DNA of 64,000 bases from Whitmania pigra (taxonomy: Eukaryota > Annelida > Clitellata > Hirudinida > Haemopidae). The stretch spans positions 3,119,001 to 3,183,000 of the forward strand of contig JAJTWR010000113.1 in assembly GCA_021613335.1 (NCBI GenBank). Reading direction: 5' to 3'. The notes beneath the pieces were generated by a model. The model did no database searches and was not told the origin of the DNA. It was given only the letters and a program-made list of their open reading frames with translations. The translations under genes and the position numbers were made by a program. Positions 14,114 through 37,337 of the stretch are shown piece after piece; position 1 is the first letter of the stretch, and each line of letters opens with the position of its first letter.

Positions 14114-17112
14114 ATGTCTCTGATTTCTGCCAGACTTTTGCGTCGTCTGCTTTATAAAAATGGATGTCTTTGTAATTGTTAGTCTACTTTTGGATTACTT
14201 TGGTTGTTATTAAACGCCTGAGTTGGCTATTGCTAGAGTTTGAGTTTTAATAATGCTTCTTACCCATGGCATTGTTTTTGTTTGTCCAAGTATTTTCACA
14301 TCATAGAAATTTGATTTATGCGAGCCAATATTTTTAACCCAGTGTTTAGAATTGTATATAAATAATTGATGCAGTTATTCATATTTGTTGTCAGTTTCTT
14401 CATTTGCATGATTATATATTTTGCTGTTAAGTTTATGGCTGAATATATTTTATTTTCAAATGCAGAACTATGTTACATTCAGTGATTGCATTCAAAATAT
14501 ACTGTATATTTTGCAAATTGATATACATATGATGTTTAAATCCAGTTCCATCCTAATAACTAAAAACACATTATAAAGTACAATTTGGATATTTGATTTG
14601 AGTTATTTTCAACACAATTTATTCTCAACATAAAAATAATCTTCTCAGCCCTGAGAACTGTTGTTTCACCATCCTACTCGTGCGACACGGCATGGAATGA
14701 CAGATATAGCAAAAGTGAAGCTTTGTCAAAAATCGATGGAGGTTTGTGTGTTTTATCCTGTCATGAAAGCATTTTAATAGATGTTACACATAACATTGTT
14801 TATTTATTAACATGAGGTTTATTTCAGTTCAATTACAAAATGTTGATTTCTAATTGAATGATTATTTTACTTTGTAAAGCAAACCACTTCAGGAAAATAA
14901 AGCAGGCATTTGACACTGGATCCTTTGTGGCTGCAGTTGACATGGATATTGTAATTTTGTTTACACCACTTCAATATTGACAGAAATTAAACAGAATTAT
15001 AATATTTTTAGGTCAGCAATAAATTACGGGACATCCAACCATTATCAATGGAGCTACTAGAAGAACTATTTTACAGGTAATTTTTTTCTTATGTCATGAC
15101 GAGGCATGTTTTGATGTTGGGTAAGGATTGTAGTTGAAGTATGGAAGTAATTACTAGATTTTTCATATTTATTCTTTGCACGATGATGCAGGTTCAGGCA
15201 CACCAGCGAGTCAGTTAATGCACTCAAATCGACTACCTATGCATTTATTCGCACCCTGATGGATTGCAATGAGTACAGTAAAATTATGAGCTTTTTGGAG
15301 GATAAGGTATGTCATTGGCAGGAATCATTCAGACTTATAAAATATTATTATGTATGTATTATGGCAGAACATGAACTTTATTGACATTTTGTAGCCAAAC
15401 TATGGACTTTTTCTTAATTCTCATCTGGCTGTCATGCTGATGGATCATTTTGTTGAAGAAAAGTCATACATTGGTGAATTGATGACATTGTTTTGCCAAA
15501 CTTTATTATTTTCTTAATTATAATTTTTTTATTTGAATTAAAATTTTTAGATGCTGCTAGAGTTGTTTTTGATTTAATGCTTCAAGAGGACTTTGTGGAT
15601 CCCATTGTGAGGGCATTGTCCTTTTATACGTGCCATCTCCTTATCTCAAACACTCCAGACTTAAGAATCGAGGCTCCTCCTGCTGCACCCAAAGTAAGCT
15701 TGCTTTCACAATGAACTTCATTCTAAAATTGCTTTAAACTAATAAATGCATCATTGCCTAGGATGTGGAAATCGTTTACAGAAGGGTAAATTTCATTGAA
15801 AATCCTTGGTATGACGATCATTTTGATCTCTATAGTGTCAACCAGAAGTTGGGAAAGTCACTTACCATGTTAGCAACATCAAATGATTTGGTATCCAGAG
15901 GATACCTTTTCTTAGGCAACTTACTTTACCTCAAGTTTGATAAAGCCATGTCTCTCCTGAAAGAATGGATGAATGATCAAGATTTGCCTGTCATCACTGA
16001 GTCTCAGGTGTGTTTCTGTTGCTTATGTATTGTGAACCACTTGTCTTTTGTAATTTGTTAAAGTATCATTCTCTACAATTATAATAATTTTTACAAAGCT
16101 TTTAATGAAATAATCTAAAATAAATTTCTGAATTACAGCTTGAACTTGCTGAGTCACTTCTGCGCAACATTGAAACCGCAAGTGTCGAGGTTCCGTCGGA
16201 ATTGGGTCTCGTCAGACTCGGCCACCTGCTTCCTTACGTCACAGAAGAACAGAAAGTTCAATACATTAGTGAATTTGAGGTTTGAACACCAGTTTCATCT
16301 TTAATAAGTCTGCCAGTCATTGAACAATTAGGTTGTTAAGTGTGATAATATCGTTTATTAATATTTATTAACTATTTATTTATTATTAGTGATCATATTT
16401 CATTATGAGATTATTGTACAATATTGTTTTGCATGGTAAAAACCAAAGTAATAGCTCTAATATTGGTAATTTTATTATTTCCCTGAAAAGTTAATTTATT
16501 AGGTCAATTCATTTAATGTATTGTTTGAATATTTTCATTATGCTTTTCTTGGAAATTATGATATTTAAGTTAATTGTTGCTTTGGTTGCCACAGTGGTAG
16601 ACTTAGGAATCTTAGGCATAAAAAATCATCAAAATATAAAAATTATTTCATTTTAACCTTATTATTTTGTTTCTTTGAATTTAACCAATAGCTAAATTTT
16701 TCTAATCTAGGCAATCAAAGAAACGTTATTGAAAGAAGGAAAAGTGGCAAAGGACGTCAATGTAGATGAATGGATGAAGGAGATGATGAACACGGCATTA
16801 GCTGAGCATCAAGAGACAGCCATTGAAAAACAAAAGCAGTTATTTGATCATTGGAACAAACTTCGTGACTCCATGCTCGACGAACAATTGAAAAGATTGG
16901 CCGACGAGCAGAAAAAAGAAGACATTGCAAAAAGGCTCATTGATCTGAAAGAGAAAGAAGAAAGGCTGAAGTTCTTCCAAGAAAAAATAAGCATTGATTT
17001 GGTAATTGAGAATAGACCCGATCCTCCTAAGATAAAGGACGTTGTCATTGAAGAGCAATTTGTTGCGCCTCCTGGTGAGAGAAAGTCGGGCGATAAAAAG
17101 AGATCCAAGTGA
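14114..17112 (+). CDS. MRPS27: Mitochondrial ribosomal protein mS27 (PPR-like)
   Basis: mS27 is a helical-repeat subunit of the animal mitochondrial small ribosomal subunit. Exons: 14114-14171, 14649-14741, 14880-14950, 15012-15076, 15192-15306, 15395-15473, 15551-15693, 15762-16007, 16139-16279 and 16711-17112; phases agree and give 470 residues (human 414). The first exon encodes an Arg-rich, acid-free presequence (MSLISARLLRRLLYKNG), as expected for matrix import. The diagnostic block is in the exons from 15012 to 15693, where LLEELFYRFRHT, YGLFLNSHLAVMLMDHFV and AARVVFDLMLQEDF follow each other as in vertebrate mS27. A long Lys/Glu-rich coiled coil lies near residues 355-425. The C-terminal extension beyond the coiled coil accounts for some of the extra length. 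Confidence 0.9.
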
Positions 17113-17164
17113 TAATGTTACCATTTCTTGATATTTGATGAAAGTAGCTGATGATAATAGCTAA

Positions 17165-17170
17165 AATAAA
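17165..17170 (+). terminator. Probable poly(A) signal of MRPS27
   Basis: AATAAA occurs 53 nt after the MRPS27 stop codon, a normal distance for a short 3' UTR. Assignment rests on position only. Confidence 0.5.
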
Positions 17171-18518
17171 GGATTTCTTGAGTAAATCGTGCCTTCAAAA
17201 GTTTTTAGTCATCAATTTATAAATTCACCTTAGTTCATAACTGGTAAAGATCCTTATACATAATTATGTGGAATATTTTGACTTGCAATCTCATTGTTCT
17301 GTTCAGTGATGTAAAACATTCAGTGCTTTTTGCGACATGTAACAATTTTGTGCTTGATGAATGAAGGTACCAGAGGAAGATTATCGTATCTATCACAACT
17401 GAGGGAGATAAATGCAACGAAGTTACTCTACTGAGGCCCTGTAATTACATTGGCATTTTTTTTTCCCAGTGAGGCTCGAATCCGTAAAACTTTTCATAAA
17501 AAACTAGCTCATGCTTCTCGCAGGTCGTGAAAAGACGTAAATTTCCGAAATTGGAATTTTCAGAGCTGAAAAGCTCTTAAAGATGAAAATGTCCTAAAAT
17601 TTTATTAAGTAATTTAAATTAATTTAGTGATTTTTGTTGTTGAATTAAATTAGCGGGAGTTCGGTCTCCTTATCCGCAGCCAGTTTCCTTTTTAAGATCG
17701 TCTGATTGATCTCTTAAAGTATTGGTAGCACTGCCAATTTCAAAATTACAAAATTTAAAATTACAAAATTAAAATTTCCTGAAATGGAAGTATCCCTAAA
17801 AAAATTATAATCATTTTAAATAGTTGATGCTGTAATCGTCCAAGAATCAGACTGATAGAAGAAAGATAAACTGGAAGAGCATTCAACTTTTTGTAATTCC
17901 GACAGGATAGTTCTTGGTTCGTATCAAAATGTAAGAAGATGACATGATCATGCTGAGGAAGAAGCTAAAGATATCAAAACATGGCGGGGGTATACTGGTC
18001 AAAGAATTTCGCATGTTAATGAAATAGTCACTACAGGTTCCATGGATCTCTTGGTCTAGGCAAACAACCTAAGAAAAGATAGGTAAGCAAATGGTGGAAG
18101 AAATTGCCAATTTAGAAAAAAAAACTAAAGAACTGAATTTTATGTAAATGAATTGATATTTTGAGCCTTCGTGTGTTTCTATTTTGTATCATGCGTCTAT
18201 TTATAAAAACAAATAAGAAAAAATAACATTCCTGTATGAACCATGCTAATATATCACATGGGAACAGCTACGAAATTAGAAAAAAACATGCGATGTTGCA
18301 TGATTGACCAGCTAGCAAGAATGTTATTAGGTAAGTACTTTGTAATTCTAGTGAAGCATGAGAAAGGCCACAGACACGGTGCAAAAATCCTTGGCAGCAA
18401 CAAATCTGAAAACAAAGCAGCAAAGGGCAGTTTAATTGTTAACTTAATTTTAAAAGCAGTTTTGGCGAGCTTTTTGCTTCATTGAAGGTTCTGTTCTACG
18501 TAGCTCTATCACAACTGG
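17171..18518. other. Convergent intergenic region
   Basis: This region lies between the 3' ends of MRPS27 (plus) and the SHIPPO-repeat gene (minus). Around 17890-18130 the plus strand reads as an interrupted hydrophilic protein-like stretch that I could not place in a family. It may be a transposon relic. An 80-codon open stretch at 18243-18485 has no support. Confidence 0.4.
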
Positions 18519-21368
<2,850 letters not shown>

Positions 21369-21604
21369 TTTGACGTCAATTGAATAATGTCGCATGAAGA
21401 TGCATGCCACATTTTATGCTGTCTATTTGATGGCAACGATTTTCTAGCTGTTGTCATAGTGATCAGAAAACAACCATTATTTGGTCTCGTTGGATTCTAT
21501 TATCGACTACGGTTTCTTTGTAAAAGTGAGAGCGTCGTTTCCAGTTTTTGTTTTCTCTGCAGCCTGCAGGCATTAAGGGCAAGCAGAATGATTAAATCAC
21601 TTTA

Positions 21605-22292
21605 ATCCTAATTGTACTCACTAATTACAATCATCTTCAAGAATTTGTAATTAACATGTAATTAAGGCGATAGCCTCACCAAAAAGCTCCCATTTATAAT
21701 TTTAAAATGTCATACTAATTAATTTAATTATCCTTTATTAAGCATATTAAAAATGAAATTTTGATTTTGATAAATATTTAAGTTTAATAAATATATTTAT
21801 CCTTATTGTGCTCACTAATTACAGTCATCTTCAAGAATTTGCAAGTAACGTGTAATTAAGGCGATGGCCTCACCAAAAAGCCACCATTTATAATTTTAAA
21901 ATGTCATACTTATTAATTTAATTACTCTTTAGTAAGCATATTAAAGACGAAATTTTGGTTTTGATAAATATTTAAGTTTAATAAATATATTTATCCTTAT
22001 TGTGCTCACTAATTACAGTCATCTTCAAGAATTTGCAAGTAACCTGTAATTAAGGCGATGGCCTCACCAAAAAGCCACCATTTATATTTTTAAAATGTCA
22101 TATTTATTCATTTAATTACTCTTTAGTAAGCATATTAAAGACGAAATTTTGGTTTTGATAAATATTTAAGTTTAATAAATATATTTATCCTAATTGTACT
22201 CACTAATTACAGTCATCTTCAAGAATTTGCAGGTAACATGTAATTAAGGCGATGGCCTCACCAAAAAGCCCCCATTTATAATATTAAAATGC
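21605..22292. repeat. 194-bp tandem repeat array (3.5 copies)
   Basis: Unit starts are at 21605, 21799, 21993 and 22187, exactly 194 bp apart. Every unit shows TCACTAATTACA, AATTAAGGCGATGGCCTCACC (with small changes) and a TTTAAGTTTAATAAATATATT block. The fourth copy stops after about 105 bp. Units 2 and 3 are closest to each other, suggesting recent unequal exchange. It lies downstream of the SHIPPO-repeat gene start. Confidence 0.93.
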
Positions 22293-22658
22293 CACACGAA
22301 TTTTGCCAATTTTAACCGCCTTTCACATATACCGGAGTTAATAATTCTTGCCACAGAAATCTCACTCTCTGCAATTTCTGATACTTTCCAGAATGAAAGA
22401 GTATTTCATGCGCTTTTCAGAAGCTTTTGTCGAAGTAGAACATTCTTTGAAAACATTTCACCATCTCTAAACATTAAAATAGCATCAGAAGATATAATAC
22501 TTATATTTTATAACAATTATATTATATAATAATATTTATATAATTCCGTTCTAATAATCAGGATAAACAAACCGGAGCGATAAACATTGGCTTCGAAACA
22601 TTCCTTGTAATTAAACAGAGTATTACGAATTCGATCACCTTTCAACCTCTAGACTAAC

Positions 22659-22740
22659 CAGTGCCGGATTTTACCCAGGGGGAAGTTCATTATGGTGATG
22701 GGGCCGTAAGCCTCCGCGCCAGTCTGGTTGCCTCTCTACC
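22659..22740. mobile_element. Possible hAT-type element end
   Basis: The sequence CAGTGCCGGATTTTACCC at 22659 has the form of terminal inverted repeats common in hAT transposons, followed by GC-rich sequence unlike the flanks. The opposite end was not found. Confidence 0.35.
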
Positions 22741-22859
22741 CCGAGACCCCGAGAGGTAAAAAACCACCATAACTCTCGGAGAAGGATTGGCGAAATCTCA
22801 TTTGTGCCAATTCAGAGGGAGGTTTATGTGAAATATGAAAACTTAAAATAGAAACTCGC

Positions 22860-22976
22860 CAAAACACAAAGATGGTATCGACTATGATTTTCATTTTCAA
22901 AACTTTCTTTAGACTCGTTGACCAAATTCGGTTGCGGCACAATCTTTCTTTCGATTGTGAGTTTCTTCAACTTCTG
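22860..22976 (-). pseudogene. Detached duplicate of an integrin alpha exon
   Basis: On the minus strand these 117 nt are a close copy of the integrin exon at 23800-23916. The length is the same, no stop codon is present and the shared residues include PNLVNESKESFEN. The flanks resemble those of the parent exon too: an AAG acceptor, and a GC-type donor (TTG|GCGAGT against TTG|GCAAGT). It lies beyond the terminal exon of the integrin gene (23246-23386), so it cannot be spliced into that gene in the normal order. It may be a relic of partial duplication or part of an unrecognised second gene. Confidence 0.75.
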
Positions 22977-23245
22977 CTTAAAGATTAAAATCAGTTACAA
23001 ATTTCATAGTGTTGGAAAAGCATAGCCTTCATGGATTCTGATGAATTTACTAAATTAGATTTAAAATAACTTTTTTCGAATATGAATAACTGGGGCATGG
23101 GTATTAACATCTTGAGTCATCTCTAACACAAATAAATTATTATTAAACTGAATTTAAAAATACGAAATTTGTAAGAATAGATTACTTATTCAACGCAGAT
23201 AATGTAAATAGGCAATCAAAGTTGTTATGTTTCCAGATAAGTTAG

Positions 23246-31747
<8,502 letters not shown>

Positions 31748-33380
31748 ACCCTAAAACAAGTCATTCAATAAATTCTCAATTCATTTTATAAGCATCATGT
31801 CGAGCAACAATTGCAAACTGATCAATTATCCTCACTCATAAGGCATCGGTTTTGTTCCGGAACTTCAGCTTTAGGGTACAAGAACAAGAAATATAAGAAT
31901 CTCAAAAAAGTGAATTAGCTGAATTTAATATAAATTGATTTGACTTTTTGTAAAATGACTTTCGTGTAATAGCTTTTATGTGAAAATTATATATAGCAAA
32001 AATAATAAATAAGATTGTATTTTCTTTTTGTTTTAAGAAATTACTGACTGAAAACCCTATAAATTATATACCTCATGGTAAAACCGGGACTGCCAAAGTT
32101 TAGTATTTAATTCAATTTTCTAAGCTAGTGATACGACAGCTAATAGCACTGATAAGAGATAACAAGCAATTTACTCTAGCAGCCTCATAAATGAGCTTTT
32201 ACTTGCAAACAATTTATGATTAGTTTGAACGTAACTACCCTTAAGGTACCCGGAAGCAATCAAATCAATTAGGAAAATGTTAATGAAAATCTTCAATACT
32301 AGCAGCCTTCTAATTGAGTTTCTTGTTAGATTGAAATTGTTGCTAAATCCGTTATTTTAGGGAATTAAGGGAACTGACTTATTCATTTATTGTATTCCCC
32401 ATTTATTCAGTTCACCGTACTGCCTATGCTAACTAATCAATGTTACAATATTATTTGAATAGTTCTATAATTATATTTGAAAAGAATTTTTGACATAAAT
32501 CAATTAAATTGTTCAATCGGCTTCAAGTACTATTTCTACTGCTGTAAAAGTCCTGAGGAGTGGACATCTTCGGGGAATGACCAAACTCTCCTCTCTTCAA
32601 AACCCACCAATAGAATTTAAAGAAATTTTTAGAGTTTGTATTTTTATTTCAAAAACAGTCATTTATTGTTGTCTTCCTAGCAAATTTAGTTTTTAATATT
32701 TAAAACTGCAAAATATTTGTAACACATTCAGACAATTTGAATAGTTCTTCAATGCGATACGAGTGGACGAGTAAGCAATCTTCTTTACATAGTCCAGAGC
32801 CATCATAGTGGTTATGACATCATGGGCAGGTTCTTTTTCTTCCTCATTATTATCATCTTTCTCAGTGCTTTCAGACTAACCCTAACAGGTTATCAATTAC
32901 TGGGTTAATCTCAATGATTGGCTCGACGACAACATCCAAATCTCCTCCGGCTTAGAACATTTTGTGATTGAACAATTGTGATTTTATTGCCTGAACACTA
33001 TTCCAAGCCATGTCTAGCCAACTTATTTCAACTCGCAAATTAACAAACTTTTCAATCTCTTTATTTTTATAGCGCATATTACTGAAGCATTTAACTGCGC
33101 TCTGTTATGTGAGGAAATCCCTTAATTTCCTTATAACTCGCTAAATATAAGTTTCATATTACTAACTTTTATACATGACATCACTTTATTATACACAAAG
33201 CGTCCTGAAGAATTTCAAATAAATTTAACAAGTGGAACTTGCAAAATGTGCAAAATAGCATTTTCGATCCGCTTGAAAACCATGAGCACATCCTCACTTT
33301 TATTCAATAAAGATTGAATGTGTTATCGATATACAAACCCAAAAATTGTTTAAAATGAATTAAGGAGAATGCAAATTGAG
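31748..33380. other. Upstream flank of integrin gene, nothing recognised
   Basis: About 1.6 kb of AT-rich DNA without a supportable exon. A good acceptor (TTGTTTTAG) ends 3 nt before the integrin ATG, so any 5' leader exon would lie here or be supplied in trans. Confidence 0.45.
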
Positions 33381-33505
33381 GGTGCGTCCGCATGGCCTAA
33401 CGGTTAAGGCTGCGCCTCTCACGATGGCAGCGCGGATTCGAACTCTGTTGCGGAAGCACCGTCTTAATCATCTAGCTAAGCAACGGACTTTAATAATATT
33501 TAAAA
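33381..33505 (+). mobile_element. tRNA-derived SINE, copy 2
   Basis: The head folds partly as a tRNA. The acceptor pairs GTCCGCA with TTGCGGA in six of seven positions, the D stem GCCT/AGGC is perfect, and a T arm forms around TTCGAAC. The A box TGGCCTAACGG fits the consensus fully. The anticodon stem is broken (three of five pairs fail), so this is not a working tRNA gene. The loop CTCTCAC hints at a tRNA-Glu origin. The tail (TTAATCATCTAGC... GGACTTTAATAATATT) resembles that of the copy at 1971-2078. Confidence 0.7.
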
Positions 33506-34171
33506 AAGGGGAAGATTGAGGCTTTCAGACAGCCAGTTCCGCGAGACTTAAAAGGCGATTTGTGCTTAAATGCCCTTCCGTTTGTCGTTCCTTTGAAATG
33601 TCTGCTCTTCAGAAACCAAAAAGCGTTATTTAGATAGCAAACCTATTCCGTGCCAAGCAACATTGTCCGTTACTCTTAACTGTACGCTCTTGACGATCAC
33701 GCTCTGGAGGACTTTTACTGAATTAGCAAAAGAACCTCAAGAATAGACATTCAATCTCCACTCAGTCTTAACTTTACTGAGAAATGTAATGATTTCCATG
33801 AAAAAAATTGCCTACATTGCTAGAAATTGTTCTTGCTTTTAAGATTGCTTTTTAAGACTATGTTTCCATGCTTGTGAGATTATATAGCAGACATTTCCGT
33901 AGAGCATTTTTACGTAAAATGTTCGTTTCGTATGCATAAAAGTCTTATTTGACAAATCTGTCAAACATTACCATATACAAAACCAAGGAAGTTATTATTT
34001 GTTACTCATGTCATCGTATCGAGAAATGAAATCAATTGAAATCACACATCTGAAAATTCAGTTTTTAAATGGTAATGGGTTTTACATAGCCCTCCAAATG
34101 TAATGTTTATTATTTTGCCACAACTAATGGATTTCTATAGAAGTGCTTCATGAGCCATTTACACTTGGTCC

Positions 34172-34310
34172 CAGGACCGCCGATAGAAATTCTCTAGGCA
34201 CAGCGGTCACGGTCGTCAGGGTTTCTTTCAGGCATACTTCCGGGAGGCATTGTCCCCCACCTCTCCCTCCGGAGTTAAGCTATCCCCTCGGCGCTCTGTG
34301 AAAATACAAC
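34172..34310. mobile_element. Possible hAT-type nonautonomous fragment
   Basis: CAGGACCGCCGATAGAAATT opens a GC-rich patch and has the form of hAT terminal repeats. A similar GATAGAAATT..CGAGGC string occurs near 62020. No matching second terminus was found. Confidence 0.35.
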
Positions 34311-34561
34311 TCAACTTCAAATAAAATTCATAGAATAATTTGAAAACAATTTATTGATTTTTGGATATCAGCGATATTAAAATTATTTTCAAGTTTTGCC
34401 ACTTTGCTAGTGCCGTAGATTTCATAAAGTAATTATAATTTTATTGGTCTTTGGTCATGCTTTGACTTTTTCGCTATTCGTCGTGCATTTTTTCGCGTAT
34501 TTGAAATTTTAGTTTTGTCTTCCCACATATGTAAGCCATTGACAAAAATGTTGGAAGCTCA

Positions 34562-34770
34562 TACGGAGTACAGTGAACGAGCACTCCGTGAAATCCTTAT
34601 TGTTATTCCTGTAATAACCGCTTCAGTCGATAGATCATTTAAGAACATTTATGAACAGGATAATCAGCAAGGCAGTAAATAGAATGACAACAAAAACTTG
34701 AACTCATTATGTGATCATAAGCATGAAGTTCCTGAAGTTCCAACAAAAGATTTTCTAGACAGAATAATAG
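34562..34770 (+). pseudogene. hAT transposase C-terminal fragment
   Basis: The plus strand reads ILIVIPVITASVDRSF, matching the start of the hAT family dimerisation domain, where the form is usually close to L-T-x-P-V-S-S-A-S-A-E-R-S-F. Stops and loss of the rest show that it is dead. It is 25 kb from the N-terminal-type hAT remnant at 59290-61200. Confidence 0.55.
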
Positions 34771-35699
34771 ATTTATATGCTTTGGATAAACCTTGGCGAT
34801 TAAGTTTTATGAAAGTGTCATTTTAAAATTCTTTTTATTTTGGATTGTGATATAACAAATCCAATCACTACTTTTTGGTTTTTAAGCTCTGAATAGTGTG
34901 TTTTTAACAATTTCTTATTTTGCTCCACCTTTCTTTATAATGTGTGAAGTTTTCATTAGTGATTTTTTTTTGTGGAACAATAATTTCATCAGTTGCAGTA
35001 AACCTTGCCCAAGTAGTGTTAAGTTTTCCATCTTTATTTTCCACAGAATTTTCTGGTAGTAATTGTAGATCCTCTCATTTTTCTTTGGGTTCAATATCCG
35101 TGAAGAGACAAAAAGCAATTTAGCCAATTGTACAATGTGGACATTAGTCATAGTTTCTGTTTTTTTTTATCGAGAACAGAAAGGTGGTGAAGGATCTTGT
35201 CATCAAAAAGAAATTTTGCCCGTATCCTAATTCGTCCTATTATGTATTATTTCTTAAAAATGTTTTTCGCCTTATTAAAATATTAACATTTTTAAAAAAT
35301 TTTAAATATTTGTCGTATCAAGTAAAATTCGCCGTACAAGTTTCGCGAAACCGTATAACTTGATAGGTACTCATATTTTATATTTAATGCTGAGCTTTTT
35401 TTTATAAATAAACCACGCCTTGACAAAACCAATTTGTTTGTCGTCAACCCGCAATTGCCCCAGCATGATTATTGCAGTTTTTGGACCCAAAAGGGCAAAA
35501 GATAATATTTTGATATTTGCCGTATCTATAGCTAAGATCATGGATGCTGTGAACTGTCGGGAAAACCGTTAAATTAGGATCGCGTCCTCAAAAAAAAGAC
35601 CAAACCTACCTAGCCAATTTTATTAGTCCCGAGTTCCATAAGACGATGTTCTCTAGTGACGACAAATGTTAAAATGATAACTTCAATCAGAGAAATCGC

Positions 35700-36795
35700 T
35701 ATCAAAACGCAGAAAAATGGACGCTTATTCTTTTCGATCCACCCGCAAACCATCTTCTCATTCATTAGCGCTTGGAAGCAAGCATCGGCCTGCTGGAGAA
35801 TCGATCCATTTGTGGGTCGTCCTGCGTCACCAGGTGGCTGCTAAAGCAGTTGGAGTACCATACCAGAATTCTACTTGTTGTCTTTTACCGACGTCAAAGC
35901 GCAACAACTTAAAAAAAAAATACAGACAACTCCATCAAATACAAACTATTCGCAGATGACATCAACACCATCACCTCCCCAAAACTCTTCTTTACTAACT
36001 CTATTGGCAGGTTGGTGTTATGGGGTAAAAAAAATGGCAATTACCCCAGACAAATGCATTCAAGCTTCCATTAGAACAGGGCCAACATCACGCCCAACAA
36101 ATTTTCAATCTGCTCACGACCCATACCCTCCACAGACAATATATGAACTTGGTGTCCTCGTTGATAGTTAACGCACCTTCAAAGCCCATATCAATATCAT
36201 TTACTAGGCCGTTGTCAGATTATGACTAAATCTTCAACTGCTTTCGTTCAAGAGACAATGGATAATGACTGGGGCTTATTGCACCTGTGTTCGACAAATT
36301 TTCGAATATTGTTTGGGGAATCTGGAGCCCCGTAACAAGCAGCTCATTTCAAAGATCGAACATGTCCAAAGATTTTTCACAAGGCCGATTCCAGGATTAC
36401 GAACCTTACAGGAGCAGACATCAAAAACTCGGGTTCAAAGACACTCATCCACGTTTTATGCCTCTGTCACAAAATATTGCACAACTCCAATCACTGCACC
36501 ATCCCCAAATTCATATTCTCATAACACCAAGTTATCTATGCCAAGAAAAATGCTCCACTACTCACAGGCTCAATTTCTTCATCAACCAAAATCCTGGAAC
36601 TCTCTGCCCAAAGATATTATCAGCTCCACAACTCATAGTCAATTTAAAGCCTGCATTTCCAGCAGGAAAAACTTACTTGACGAAGTTTCTAACAATTTAA
36701 TTACTTAAATTTCTCTCTATGCACTCTATGCCTACATACTAACTGACTCCAATTTGTAGTTGAAGTAAATAAAATAAAATAAAATAAAATAATAA
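35700..36795 (+). mobile_element. Degenerate LINE 3' end (reverse transcriptase)
   Basis: Around 35938-35961 one frame reads KYKLFADD, the reverse-transcriptase active-site box with two aspartates. Further on come ELGVLVD, a VQRFFTR block and WNSLP, in the order seen at the C-terminal end of Jockey/CR1-type non-LTR retrotransposons. Frameshifts split this over three frames, giving apparent open stretches of 98 to 147 codons. The element ends with a tandem AAAAT-type tail at about 36766-36797, typical of target-primed insertion. It is not active. Confidence 0.8.
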
Positions 36796-36797
36796 AA

Positions 36798-37337
36798 TGA
36801 CAAATTAAATTTCTTCAAGGAAGAAAGCCACAAGTGTTTGTCACAATATGCTTGCTGAAGCTCTTTGTGAGAGCATAGAAAAATTCAGAAATTCTTTACT
36901 CAGATTTAAACTGAAAACTCAACTCAAGCAAGAGAAAAATTAAAAAGTCAATTAAAAGCTCAACCTGACTATGAGACATGTTGAGACAGCTGTACATATA
37001 TATATAATTTTAATATCTTACAAATAGATCTATTAGAAGCTTATATTAATAGAACTACATCTATATGTAATGGAAGTAGAAACAGGCTTTAATTAAAGTT
37101 AATTTTGGTGTTGCACAATGAATTTCAAACTAAATCCCATTCAGACATTGTTCAACATTAAACATGTTTAGCAAAGATTAAGATAAAATTAAAACATTAG
37201 CTTATTAAAGATCATCTTTGGACCGCAGCCAGATTCACATGATTTGTACAATAATTGTTGGTAAAGTTCAATAAATATATGACTTCTCCAATGGAACACC
37301 AATTTATAGAAATTCTATGGGAGGATTTGGAGAACCC
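36798..37337. other. Intergenic, nothing recognised
   Basis: AT-rich spacer between the LINE tail and the TMEM30A stop codon, with no supportable exon. Confidence 0.4.

Noticed and set aside
33381..33460. A functional tRNA gene
   Set aside because: The D and T arms and most of the acceptor pair, but the anticodon stem fails and a SINE tail follows.
35875..36700. Several overlapping 98-147 codon genes
   Set aside because: They are frames of one frameshifted LINE reverse transcriptase, not separate genes.
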